Shown here: positions 26,835-34,511 of the stretch, in pieces | Layout: every line of letters starts with the position of its first letter | Position numbering within the stretch: position 1 is the stretch's first letter | DNA from: Candidatus Avelusimicrobium intestinipullorum | GTDB lineage: Bacteria > Elusimicrobiota > Elusimicrobia > Elusimicrobiales > Elusimicrobiaceae | Direction: 5' to 3' | DNA length: 64,000 nt | Assembly: GCA_944324635.1 (NCBI GenBank) | Contig: CALUXC010000001.1 | Location: 186,001-250,000, forward strand | Position numbers and translations under genes: made by a program | The notes under the pieces: model-generated | Seen by the model: the letters and a program-made list of their open reading frames with translations, nothing else | Told to the model about the DNA's origin: nothing | Database searches by the model: none

Positions 26835-26863
26835 TAAAGCCGCCCGTCCGGCGGGCGGCTTTA
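26835..26863 (-). promoter_or_regulatory. Leader stem-loop before the MATE gene
   Basis: A 12-bp stem (AAAGCCGCCCGC pairing with GCGGGCGGCTTT) ends about 6 nt before the MATE ribosome-binding site. It is not followed by a proper U-run, so it may be an mRNA regulatory hairpin rather than a terminator. Confidence 0.4.
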
Positions 26864-26910
26864 TGTCTTTCTTATATTTTACCAAATACCTAAAACAGAA
26901 AGAAAACATA

Positions 26911-26942
26911 AAAATTCCGGCGCCTTGGTTAAGGCGCCGGAA
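26911..26942 (-). terminator. Rho-independent terminator
   Basis: The stem TTCCGGCGCCTT/AAGGCGCCGGAA with TTTTT on the minus strand ends the MORN-like gene. Confidence 0.88.
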
Positions 26943-26965
26943 AGTATCGTCAGAAAAGAAGCGGA

Positions 26966-27637
26966 TTAGTGCACTTTTTTGAGGGTTAAAATACCGTCTT
27001 CAAAAAACCACTCTTCAATTAATTCGCCCGTTTCGCTGAATTTTTTGGTTACGCCGTGCGGTTTCCCGTCCTTGTGGGGGGAAATAAGGGCGATGGTGCC
27101 GTTGGGGTGGTAGATGATTTTATCCCCTACGATTTTATCGTTCTTATAGGTGCATTCGGAGCGCAAGTCCCCGTCGGGGGTATAGACTTTGCACACGCCG
27201 TTAAGGTAGCCTTTTTTGAATTCGGCCGTTTCCAGCACTTTGCCGTCGGGGTAGTATTTTACTTGTTTGCCGTCTTGGATATCGTCCACATACGAAAATT
27301 CTTTATACAGCCGGCCCGTGGGGTGAAACACCCGCGCCTTGCCCTGGAGCATGCCGTTTTCGTAAAACTTTTCAATGCTTACTTTGCCGTTGTCAAAATA
27401 AATTTTGCAGGCGCCGTTGCGTTGGCCGTTTTTGAATTCGCATTCAAAATACAATTTGCCGTTTTCAAAAAATTCTTTCACGGTGCCGTCCGGCATTACG
27501 CCGGAGTGTTTTTCAATGTCCAGGTTTTTATCAAGCGTTTCGGTGTAAACTTCTTTGCCGTCCACGTAATAGGTGCGTACAAAGCCCACATGGAGCGGGT
27601 CGTTCAAGCTGGCTGTTTTTCTGACGATATCTACCAT
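26966..27637 (-). CDS. MORN-like (YwqK-type) repeat protein
   Basis: The 223-residue protein is made of about seven MORN-variant repeats with the pattern (Y/F)xxG(K/R)xxxExxYKNGxxNG, for example GKLYFECEFKNGQRNGACK and GKVLETAEFKKGYLNG. The repeats fill almost the whole chain, giving an elongated beta structure. There is no signal peptide or membrane segment, so it is probably cytoplasmic. Related proteins have been annotated as toxin-antitoxin components, but nothing here supports that. It starts 4 nt after the HI0933-type gene stop, so they form one operon. Confidence 0.85.
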   Translation of the reverse strand: MVDIVRKTASLNDPLHVGFVRTYYVDGKEVYTETLDKNLDIEKHSGVMPDGTVKEFFENGKLYFECEFKNGQRNGACKIYFDNGKVSIEKFYENGMLQGKARVFHPTGRLYKEFSYVDDIQDGKQVKYYPDGKVLETAEFKKGYLNGVCKVYTPDGDLRSECTYKNDKIVGDKIIYHPNGTIALISPHKDGKPHGVTKKFSETGELIEEWFFEDGILTLKKVH

Positions 27638-27640
27638 ACG

Positions 27641-28867
27641 TTATTTTTCCTCCGACATTCCCCGTGCCGCGGCAAAACCCGAAGCCCAGGCAAAATGCAA
27701 ATTAAATCCGCCGCTTTTTCCGTCCACATCCAACAACTCGCCCGTGATATACAGGCCCGGACATTTAAGCGACTCAAATGTATTATAGTTTATTTCTCGC
27801 GTATTTACACCCCCCGTCGCGGCCATGGCCTCGTTCCAGGGGCGCACGCCCACAGCCGTCAGCGGCCAGGCGCATAGCGTTTGTGCCAGGCGGTTTAGGG
27901 TGTGGGGCGTCTGCTGGGAGATGGGAACGTTCTTGCGAATGCCGATAAAATCAATCAGCAGGTTGGCAATGCTTTCATGCAGCATACCGGCAAAAAAGTC
28001 TTTCGGGCGCCGATTGGCAAAAACGGCCAACCGTTGGCGCAAGAAGCCTTGCGGGTCTTGCAGCTGAGGGAAAAAATTGAGTTCTATGGAAACGTTTCCG
28101 TTTTTCAGCGCCCGCGATACTTGCGAGCTGACGTTTAACGCCGCCGGGCCGTTTAAGCCGTAGGAAGTAAACAACACTTCGCCTTGGGCTTGGTCCAACA
28201 GGCGGCCGTTTTGGCTGGCGCTTAAGCGCACCTGGCTGCGAATGCCCGTCAAGCGAGAGACGGCCGATTCTTTTATACACAAAGCACTTAATGTGGGGCG
28301 CGGCGTGACGATACTGTGCCCCAGCATGCGGGCCAGCTCGTACCCGCTTTGGCTTCCGCCTATTTGGGGATAAGCGCAAGAGCCGCAGGCCAGCACCAGC
28401 CGATGTGCTTGATACGAGTCGCCCGCTTTCGTAAAAACGGTAAAAGTTTTGCCCCTTTTTATGCGTACGACTTCGCTTTCCGTTTTGATTTCCGCCCCCG
28501 CTTCCGAAGCGGCCAATTTTAAGGGTTCGGCCACAGCGGTGGACTTGCCTGTGGCGGGAAAGATGCGCCCCAGGCCTTCTTCTTCCGTCAGTACGCCCAG
28601 GCGGGCAAAGTATTGCAAACAATCTTGAAAAGAGAAAATGGACAGAGCCCGCTCAATTAGCTTCGGGTCTGCATGGTAAAAGGCCTGGCCTACATGTGCG
28701 TTAGTCAAGTTACAGCGGCCGTTTCCGCTGGCCAGTATTTTGCGGGCGGGTTGTTTATCTTTTTCCAGCAGCAGAGTTTTGCGTCCGGCCCGTGCACATT
28801 CCAGCGCGCATACCAGCCCGCTGGCTCCGGCTCCGATGATGATTACGTCGTAGATAGGGGAATTCAT
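27641..28867 (-). CDS. HI0933-type NAD(P)/FAD-dependent oxidoreductase
   Basis: The 408-residue flavoprotein has an N-terminal Rossmann motif (DVIIIGAGASGLVCALECARAG), LEKDKQPARKILASGNGRCNLTN, LVLACGSCAYPQIGGSQSGYELA and a C-terminal FAD block GLYITGELLDVDGKSGGFNLHFAWASG. This is the BaiN/HI0933 family; in gut bacteria BaiN reduces bile-acid intermediates, but most members have no known substrate. ATG 28867 (MNSPIYD) is chosen: TACACT lies 8 nt upstream and no Shine-Dalgarno sequence is present, so the transcript may be leaderless. Confidence 0.9.
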   Translation of the reverse strand: MNSPIYDVIIIGAGASGLVCALECARAGRKTLLLEKDKQPARKILASGNGRCNLTNAHVGQAFYHADPKLIERALSIFSFQDCLQYFARLGVLTEEEGLGRIFPATGKSTAVAEPLKLAASEAGAEIKTESEVVRIKRGKTFTVFTKAGDSYQAHRLVLACGSCAYPQIGGSQSGYELARMLGHSIVTPRPTLSALCIKESAVSRLTGIRSQVRLSASQNGRLLDQAQGEVLFTSYGLNGPAALNVSSQVSRALKNGNVSIELNFFPQLQDPQGFLRQRLAVFANRRPKDFFAGMLHESIANLLIDFIGIRKNVPISQQTPHTLNRLAQTLCAWPLTAVGVRPWNEAMAATGGVNTREINYNTFESLKCPGLYITGELLDVDGKSGGFNLHFAWASGFAAARGMSEEK

Positions 28868-28913
28868 TTGACTACAGTGTAGCAAAAAAAAGGACGCTTC
28901 AAAAGGGGGTATC

Positions 28914-28943
28914 TTGACACCTCGCCGTCCATGAATATATTAT
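28914..28943 (+). promoter_or_regulatory. Sigma70-type promoter for 28970 gene
   Basis: A consensus TTGACA (28914-28919) is followed after 16 bp by TATATT (28936-28941), with overlapping TATTAT as an alternative. The leader carries GGGG before ATG 28970. Confidence 0.65.
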
Positions 28944-28969
28944 TTAAGAATATGAAAAGGGGGATAACT

Positions 28970-29641
28970 ATGAAATTTTTACCGTTACTTCTTTTATTAG
29001 TTTCTTTTGTATGCGCGGACGCGCAGACCTATCGGGCGGGGGGATCGTCCCGTCCCAGCTTTGGGGCCAGTGCCTCCGAGGAAGACGCGGAAGATTCTTC
29101 CGTCCCCGGGGCTCGCTCCAATATCCAAACGCGTACTTTTAGCAACTACAGTTCCCGCCAGCGCGAGTGGAACAAAGGCGTCCAAACGCAAGCCGTACGC
29201 ACCAACACGGCGGGAAGCCGCGAATTTAACGATAAAGCCGAAGAAAAAGCCGCCCAAGCGGTAAGTGCCGTGCAGGCGGCCACCTCTGCGGCCGCGGCGG
29301 CACCCAAGCCTGCGCCAGGGGCCGCTTCCGCCCCTGCTGCGGCGCCGGCGGCTCAACCTGCCGCTAAACCGGCGGCAAGCGCCCCGGCTGCGCCCAAAGT
29401 TAATCCTAATGCGGTTGCCGCGCAAGATGCTAAGCCTGCGGCGGCGGCCCAACAGCCGCAGCTCCCTTCCGATCCGAACGCCATGCTGGAGCAAATGAAG
29501 GGCATGCTGGACGGGTTTAGCGGTATGGGATCTGGTGCTTCCGGCGGCGGAGCGCCAGCGGGTATGAATGTGCCTGGCATGCCCGATATGTCCGGCTTAT
29601 TAAAAGCGGCCTCCAGCGGGCAGCAGCCTGGTCAAAAGTAA
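28970..29641 (+). CDS. Exported Ala/Pro-rich low-complexity protein
   Basis: The 223-residue precursor starts with MKFLPLLLLLVSFVCADA (signal peptide) and is followed by a Ser/Arg-rich stretch, then an Ala-rich spacer with Pro and Lys (AAPKPAPGAASAPAAAPAA and similar, residues about 110-165), and ends in a Met/Gly-rich tail (GMLDGFSGMGSGASGGG). Such extended Pro/Ala spacers bridge the envelope or display a terminal domain, but no domain is recognised. ATG 28970 is preferred to an upstream in-frame ATG because it begins the signal peptide and has GGGG upstream. It is followed by another low-complexity exported protein. Confidence 0.7.
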   Translation: MKFLPLLLLLVSFVCADAQTYRAGGSSRPSFGASASEEDAEDSSVPGARSNIQTRTFSNYSSRQREWNKGVQTQAVRTNTAGSREFNDKAEEKAAQAVSAVQAATSAAAAAPKPAPGAASAPAAAPAAQPAAKPAASAPAAPKVNPNAVAAQDAKPAAAAQQPQLPSDPNAMLEQMKGMLDGFSGMGSGASGGGAPAGMNVPGMPDMSGLLKAASSGQQPGQK

Positions 29642-29657
29642 AGGTTTTTTGTCTTTG

Positions 29658-29688
29658 TGCCCCTTTCCTTAGGGAAGGGGCTTTTTTC
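29658..29688 (+). terminator. Rho-independent terminator
   Basis: The stem GCCCCTTTCC/GGGAAGGGGC is followed by TTTTTT. It lies just before the next promoter. Confidence 0.85.
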
Positions 29689-29716
29689 TTGACTCCTTTC
29701 AAAAGGAACTTATACT
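29689..29716 (+). promoter_or_regulatory. Sigma70-type promoter for 29736 gene
   Basis: TTGACT (29689-29694) and TATACT (29711-29716) are 16 bp apart, directly after the upstream terminator. AAGGAG follows before ATG 29736. Confidence 0.65.
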
Positions 29717-29735
29717 ATATAACAAGGAGAAAGAT

Positions 29736-30371
29736 ATGAAACAAATGATTTTTTTATTACCCGTTTTGTTTTTATTTGAAACGTCTTGGGCACAGCGCCC
29801 CACTACCCAGGTGAATGTATCCCGCCCGACTACGGCCGTCAGTATTTCTCGCCCGCAAACGGCTGTTTCGGTCCAACGCCCGGTTACGTCTTCGGGGGTA
29901 TATCGTCCGGCGACGCAGGTCAGCGTTTCGCGTCCCGTTACGCAAGTGAACATTTCTAAACCTGTCACCCAGGTGGAAGTGTCCCGCCCGGTGACAGAAG
30001 CTGGCGTCTCTCGCCCGGCCACTTCTTCGGCCCCTGCGGCCGGGAGTGTTTCTTCGGCCAAAAAATCCGCTCCCGAACCGGCCCCGTCAACGGCCGCCAA
30101 GACTACTTCTATGAGCGGCTATAAACCGCCCGTGGCCAAAGATTTCAAAGCTCCCACGGCGGGGAATGGTGACCAAGGCTTGGGCAACAAAGTAAACCAG
30201 GCGGAAAAAGATGCTGCCGCCGCGGCTACGCAAGCCCCCAAATTGGCCACTTCAAATGATTTGGACGGAAAAAACCTCTTTGAAGCTTCTTCCGATAAAA
30301 AAGTAGGGGGGAGTTCGTTATTGGACCTTTTGAAGGAAAAAGCCGCCGGTCGTTCGGCTCCTAAAAAGTAA
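29736..30371 (+). CDS. Exported nonapeptide-repeat protein
   Basis: After a 20-residue signal peptide (MKQMIFLLPVLFLFETSWAQ) come nine tandem nonapeptides of the form (R/K)PxTxVx(V/I)S, residues 21-101, for example RPTTQVNVS, RPTTAVSIS and KPVTQVEVS. The alternating V/T/S pattern suggests a beta or PPII-like extended rod. The C-terminal half is Ala/Pro/Lys-rich and ends KAAGRSAPKK. No known family is recognised. It may be a fibrous or linker-type envelope protein. It has its own promoter and terminator and shares size and style with the preceding gene. Confidence 0.75.
   Translation: MKQMIFLLPVLFLFETSWAQRPTTQVNVSRPTTAVSISRPQTAVSVQRPVTSSGVYRPATQVSVSRPVTQVNISKPVTQVEVSRPVTEAGVSRPATSSAPAAGSVSSAKKSAPEPAPSTAAKTTSMSGYKPPVAKDFKAPTAGNGDQGLGNKVNQAEKDAAAAATQAPKLATSNDLDGKNLFEASSDKKVGGSSLLDLLKEKAAGRSAPKK
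29796..30038 (+). repeat. Nine 27-bp in-frame coding repeats
   Basis: Nine consecutive 27-bp units encode the nonapeptide (R/K)PxTxVxVS. The units differ by codon choice and several residues, so they are diverged and under protein-level constraint rather than recently duplicated. Confidence 0.8.
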
Positions 30372-30386
30372 TTTATCATAAGCACA

Positions 30387-30420
30387 AAAGCCCTTCGGGT
30401 AAAACCCGGAGGGCTTTTTT
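30387..30420 (+). terminator. Rho-independent terminator
   Basis: The stem AAAGCCCTTCGGGT/ACCCGGAGGGCTTT is followed by T's. It is the last ordinary signal before the long non-coding region. Confidence 0.85.
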
Positions 30421-30429
30421 ATTCTATAC

Positions 30430-30536
30430 GGGGGGAAAACCCTTTTTGCGTGGAGCTTTCAACGGGGGGGAAAAAAGGGGAAGTTTGAAATGTGGGGGGA
30501 AGCTGCATTTTAAGAAGGGGAAAGCTTTTTGGGGGG
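30430..30536 (+). repeat. Cluster of G-tracts
   Basis: Runs of 6, 7, 4, 6, 4 and 6 G lie at 30430, 30464, 30477, 30494, 30517 and 30531 on the plus strand. The spacing could allow a long-loop G-quadruplex, although some loops exceed 12 nt. Confidence 0.5.
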
Positions 30537-30585
30537 AGGTCTCTTTTTACTAAAAGTCCCCCTTTTTCTGTGTGCTAAGCTGGCG

Positions 30586-30771
30586 ATATGGGGGGCGATT
30601 GTATTTTTGTATAGGTTGCATTACGGCATATGGCGGAAATGTCAGAAAAGCTAGCATATAGAAGGGCTCATATGGCAGAAAACGCTTTTATATGGAACTA
30701 TTTAACGCTATATGGCAAAAGATAGCCATTTGTATGGCCAAGGCTTCCCTTTATGTCTTGTACGAGTATGG
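30586..30771 (+). repeat. ATATGG repeat array with about 21-bp phase
   Basis: ATATGG starts at 30586, 30628, 30670, 30690 and 30710, and GTATGG at 30732 and 30766. Spacings are 42, 42, 20, 20, 22 and 34 bp, mostly multiples of about two helical turns. Three copies extend to ATATGGC(A/G)(A/G)AAA-like sequence. In 186 bp of unbiased DNA only about 0.05 exact copies would be expected. Confidence 0.55.
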
Positions 30772-31899
30772 TTTTCCCATATAGGCCCCGTGCAAAGCGC
30801 GTTTGAAAGGCGTGGCCCTCTTACCCACAGAAAAAGAGGAGTTTGGGAGTTTCTAAAAATTGTCTTATTGTGGCTATGAATAGAAGCGTTGTCTATGGTA
30901 TAAGGGAAATTCCTTCTAAGAGTGAAGTTGTTCTTGGGGCTTATCAAGGTCTCAAAAGGATATTCTTCCCTAGCCCCCTCGGGTTTATTAACAAGGCTTA
31001 CACCCCTCAATAGGCGGCTCTTGGTTTGTAGCCGTTATTCTTCCTGGCAGAGGGAGCCCCTCGGAAGAGGCTGTGACGGCAGCTAGGCGAAAGCCCGTTC
31101 TCCCTATATAGAAAGAATCGCGAAAGGGGAGGACTTCCGTTGGAAATGGCTCTACCGCAAACTAGTAGGGAATTCGTTGTCCCGGGACAAGCCTTATACC
31201 CCCAAAATTTCCTAGCTTTTGTACCCCCCCACTCGTCACAAAATAGCTTTTCCCTTCGAAAAATCATTCGGGCGGCCAATTATTTGCCTAGACAGTGCTC
31301 GGCCTTGCTAGCAGGGGCAATTTTTCTATGCGGCTTATCACTTTTCTTTGGTGCCGTGCGAAGAAAACGCCCATATAAAGCCTACAGGGTTATGGGCTCT
31401 TGTATAGGCCAAAAACTCTTATTTATCAGTAGTCAGTTCCTGCCTAGCTTATGACGATAATGCAAATACGCAGCATGACGAGATAAATTTTTCCTCCTCT
31501 GGCAGAGCGCCGCCCCTCCCTAAAAAATTAAGTTTAGCCCCACAGGCCAATATACCCGATAGACAATATGGCCAGTTGCGCCCTGGAACCGAATAGGCAA
31601 AAATATGCGAGCCGGGGCGTAAATTGTGCCTTAGTAGGCAAAGAGACCACTTGGGCCGGGGAATGGTGGCATCAGTTCCACACAGTTGGTTCTGTTGGGG
31701 CCGAGAAAAAGGGAAATACCTTGTTTTGGAAATCTTGCCACCGTTTTAGGCTTGACCGGAAGTTAAACCAAGGGGAACTCAATGGTTGTAGGCAAAAAAT
31801 CCATTTTTCCCAAAAATACCATTTTAGCCATCCTCTCTATTTTTGTTTTGCCCCATATCCCAGGTACCCCCAATTCGTTCTGGCGCGTTTTTGGCGATT

Positions 31900-33000
31900 T
31901 TAGATGTAAAAATAATTTATATTAAAAAATAAGGATTTTTTATTTTAATATTAAAAATATAGAAATATAAGTTAAACCTAAAAAATTTTGGAAAAAATTA
32001 GGGATAGTTTGGGCTTGGTTGATTAAAACAAAATTGCGTCCAAAATGGGGGGGAGTGAAAAAATAAAAAACAGTCATGCCCTGTTAAAAAAGGCCCTGTT
32101 TTTGTAAATTTAGTGTTCCAAAAAAATGGCAAAGATGATCACAAAAAAGAGCCCAAAAATATTTTTCTGAGAGCAAAAAAATACTCCAATTTGAGCCTTC
32201 TCTTCCGCGGTCCAAGTGATAAAAATAAAAACCTAAAATAAATATTATTTTTTATTGAAAATATATTAAAAAACAATATAAAACAAGAAAAAACTAATAA
32301 ATATTATAGGATAAGAAAAAATGAATTTTTACTTGTTTTAATTAACATAATAAAAATTATCGTTAGTTATGGGAGCGTGACAAAAACCCCCTTTTTTCAA
32401 AAAAGGAAAGCTAATTTATGTCACGGCATTATGGTGGGTTGTCCACAGGATTTTTTGTGTTGGAAAGACTCTTTTTAATGCTTTGTCCGGGAAAGTGGGG
32501 AAAAATCAAGAAAAAATAATTCGCGAAAAGTAAAAAATATATATAAAAATAAAAATTATTAAAAAATAAGCATATTTTTGCTATTTTTTGTAAAAAACTG
32601 TTTTTGAGGAAATGTTGGAAAGAATAAAAATCCCCCTTCTTTGCTTGAATTTAATGGTGAATTTTTAATGGGAGGCTTGTGGTGTTGGAATACAAAATAT
32701 AATATATGGAATTATATTAAAATATAAAAATACTTATTTTATATGTATTTTTTATGTGAAAGGCATTGTCCAAACTTTGTGCAAAAATCCTCTCTTCCCC
32801 CCTAAAATCCTAAATTTTTACCCCAATTCGTAAATGTAAAGACCTTGTTGGGTTATTTTTTTACTCAATTTTAGGCGCTTGTTGTTCCTTGTAGAAAACT
32901 ATATACGCCTGCTGTGTTATGGTGTAAATAAGAGAAAAACTTTATTGAATTTTGAATGATAAAATGCTGCAAAATCCAAAACTAATAAAACATCGATTTA
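31900..33000. other. Strongly AT-rich segment
   Basis: About 1.1 kb is dominated by A/T homopolymers and alternating AT (for example around 31915-31965, 32225-32345, 32525-32600 and 32690-32755). It contains a one-mismatch DnaA box (TTGTCCACA near 32439) and recurring TGTTGGAA (near 32459, 32613 and 32684). It has no coding capacity and low predicted duplex stability. Confidence 0.6.
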
Positions 33001-33240
33001 GTAAAAAATAGATAAAAGGTGCGTGTGAGTGTTTTTAACTGGGCTGAGTTGGGTTGTAGAAAAGTTTTTCCCTTTTGTGTGTGATACCAGGGCTAAGCTG
33101 TTCCCTGGCTGGATTTTGTGGGGTGCTTTCCCCCCGCCCCATGCCAGGGGTGCCTTAGTATGGGCTGTGGCAGAGGTGGCCTAGCGACCCATTTCTGGGT
33201 ACATTGTGGGGAGTGTGCTCCTCCAGTGAAGAATTTTACG

Positions 33241-33870
33241 CTATAAGCTTTCTGCGCCTAGCTTTTCGGCCATTACATAGGCCTTGGCGAAACCTTCGTT
33301 CGTCAAGCGGTAGCTGCGGGAACGTTTGGATCCGTCGCTTGTAAGGTGCCCGTTTTTAATGTCTTGCAGTAGAAGCCGATCTAAGCGCCCCTCGGAATAG
33401 CCGGATTTTCGCATGGATTTGGAAAGGTGCAGGGCGGCGTAAGAAGGCTTTTTAAGCAGTACACGAGCCCCCGCTAATAGCAATAAAGCGGCTTCCTGCG
33501 CCGTTAGACGCATTTTTTTGCGCAGCACAACGATTTCCCCATCTTCTTTCAAAAGCCTTTCCCAAAGGCGTAAAGCGGGAAAAGCTTCCCCGGTGGCAGT
33601 ATTGCTGGCAGTGGGGATATTGGTGGGCGCGGCAGGAACAGAGGGCGTAGGCGGCAGCGGGGACAGGACTGGCAAGGGAGCCGGCTCTTTTGCAAAGGAG
33701 CGGACCGGCTGCGGCGCGGCAAAGGAAACACGTTTCTCTTTCTTGCCAATGAGAGAGAGAAAATAGTTGCGTTGTTCTTCTACAAAGTCGCGGTTTCCTT
33801 CGGCTTCAAACTCTTCTCCGCCGGGAAATCTTAAGCGAATCTTGACCGATTTGTCCCCGTTATCCAGCAT
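33241..33870 (-). CDS. Putative autoregulated winged-helix DNA-binding protein
   Basis: The 209-residue protein has an N-terminal domain (KIRLRFPGGEEFEAEGNRDF, residues 9-28), a Pro/Ala-rich linker (about 50-90) and a C-terminal region with winged-helix character: LTAQEAALLLLAGARVLL, SEGRLDRLLLQDIKNGHLTS and RSYRLTNEGFAKAYVMAEKL. The last block resembles the wing and recognition part of MarR/ArsR-like proteins. AGGAG lies 6 nt before ATG. Its promoter -35 is embedded in a TTGACATATGTCAA palindrome with two more half-sites upstream, which suggests self-repression. It flanks the 2.8-kb non-coding locus and may act on it. The family is not recognised. Confidence 0.7.
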   Translation of the reverse strand: MLDNGDKSVKIRLRFPGGEEFEAEGNRDFVEEQRNYFLSLIGKKEKRVSFAAPQPVRSFAKEPAPLPVLSPLPPTPSVPAAPTNIPTASNTATGEAFPALRLWERLLKEDGEIVVLRKKMRLTAQEAALLLLAGARVLLKKPSYAALHLSKSMRKSGYSEGRLDRLLLQDIKNGHLTSDGSKRSRSYRLTNEGFAKAYVMAEKLGAESL

Positions 33871-34511
33871 AATCGCTCCTGTCTGCTAAAAAGTTATCCA
33901 CCGGAGTTTTCCCCCGGTTATGACATATAATAACTATTTTTTTGACATATGTCAATACTCTGTTGTTATATGTCAATATATGTCAAAGTCTGTTAATATC
34001 CCCTATTCTCAGACGGGAAAATGAAAAAACGGCTTGGAAAAAATCAGTACAAATATGAGAAATTATCCCTCGTGATGTGTCATAAAAATCTAACATATGT
34101 CTTTGAATGAGGTTTTGCGGCCAGCAGATGTGCAAAACTTCCCTTCAAAAAACGAGCGCAGTGTTAAAAACGGGGCTCTTTTTGGGGAAATTATGCGGCG
34201 CAAATCCCCCTCTCTTTTTTGTTGCTAAGACAAAAAACGGAGGCTGTTTTTGTGTGTCAGCTTTTAGAAAGCGGAAAATCAAAACAAACGGCCAATTTGC
34301 ATGTTTGAGTGCTTGGCGGGTGTACCAAAACTTAAAACTCTTTTTGCAAAATTGGTGCCAAATTTGCATTTTTGAAATTTCAAAAAATGAGTGCTTTTTT
34401 GCATGCGAGTTTGCTCTAAGGTTAAGGTCTGGATAAAATGATATATCCGGGCATCTAATTAGGGTGCTTATGGTTAACGGGTGGGTAGAGAAGCTTAGAA
34501 ATTGCTAAAAT
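33871..34511. other. 641-bp intergenic region
   Basis: Besides the operator-promoter (33921-33986) it contains a near-DnaA box (TTATCCACC at 33891), another ATATGTC-like site near 34095, and duplicated GCCAAATTTGCAT-like sequence at about 34291 and 34358. The rest is A/T-rich without a credible gene. Confidence 0.6.
33921..33986 (-). promoter_or_regulatory. Promoter with TTGACATATGTCAA operator array
   Basis: On the minus strand TTGACA (33950-33955) and TATTAT (33927-33932) are exactly 17 bp apart, and the -35 box is half of a perfect 14-bp palindrome (33942-33955). Further copies of ATATGTCAA lie at 33968-33976 and 33978-33986, and TGACATATA at 33921, at spacings of 21 and 10 bp. This is a strong promoter with a helically phased operator, inferred to bind the gene's own product. 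Confidence 0.65.

Larger units (their letters stand above)
30421..33240. other. 2.8-kb non-coding region of atypical composition
   Basis: No open frame here has a start with a ribosome-binding site and protein-like composition. The region is ordered: G-tracts (30430-30536), ATATGG repeats (30586-30771), a CTAG-rich mid-GC part (30651-31447), a strongly AT-rich part (about 31900-33000), and a mid-GC stretch (33030-33240). No RNase P, tmRNA, rRNA, transposase or integrase signature was found. It contrasts with the dense coding on both sides and adjoins a DNA-binding-protein gene. A replication, partition or chromosome-structuring locus, or a degenerate element, are possible explanations. Confidence 0.7.

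Noticed and set aside
29796..30038. 27-bp repeats that could be mistaken for a CRISPR array
   Set aside because: The units are contiguous with no unique spacers and stay in frame with a signal-peptide gene, so they are coding repeats.
30708..31903. Short open frames of 70-110 codons in the non-coding locus
   Set aside because: None has a convincing ribosome-binding site, protein-like composition, or overlapping support; they occur on both strands at chance length.
34107..34436. A 109-codon plus-strand frame upstream of mutY
   Set aside because: It is Phe/Lys/Cys-rich low complexity without a ribosome-binding site, in an A/T-rich spacer.
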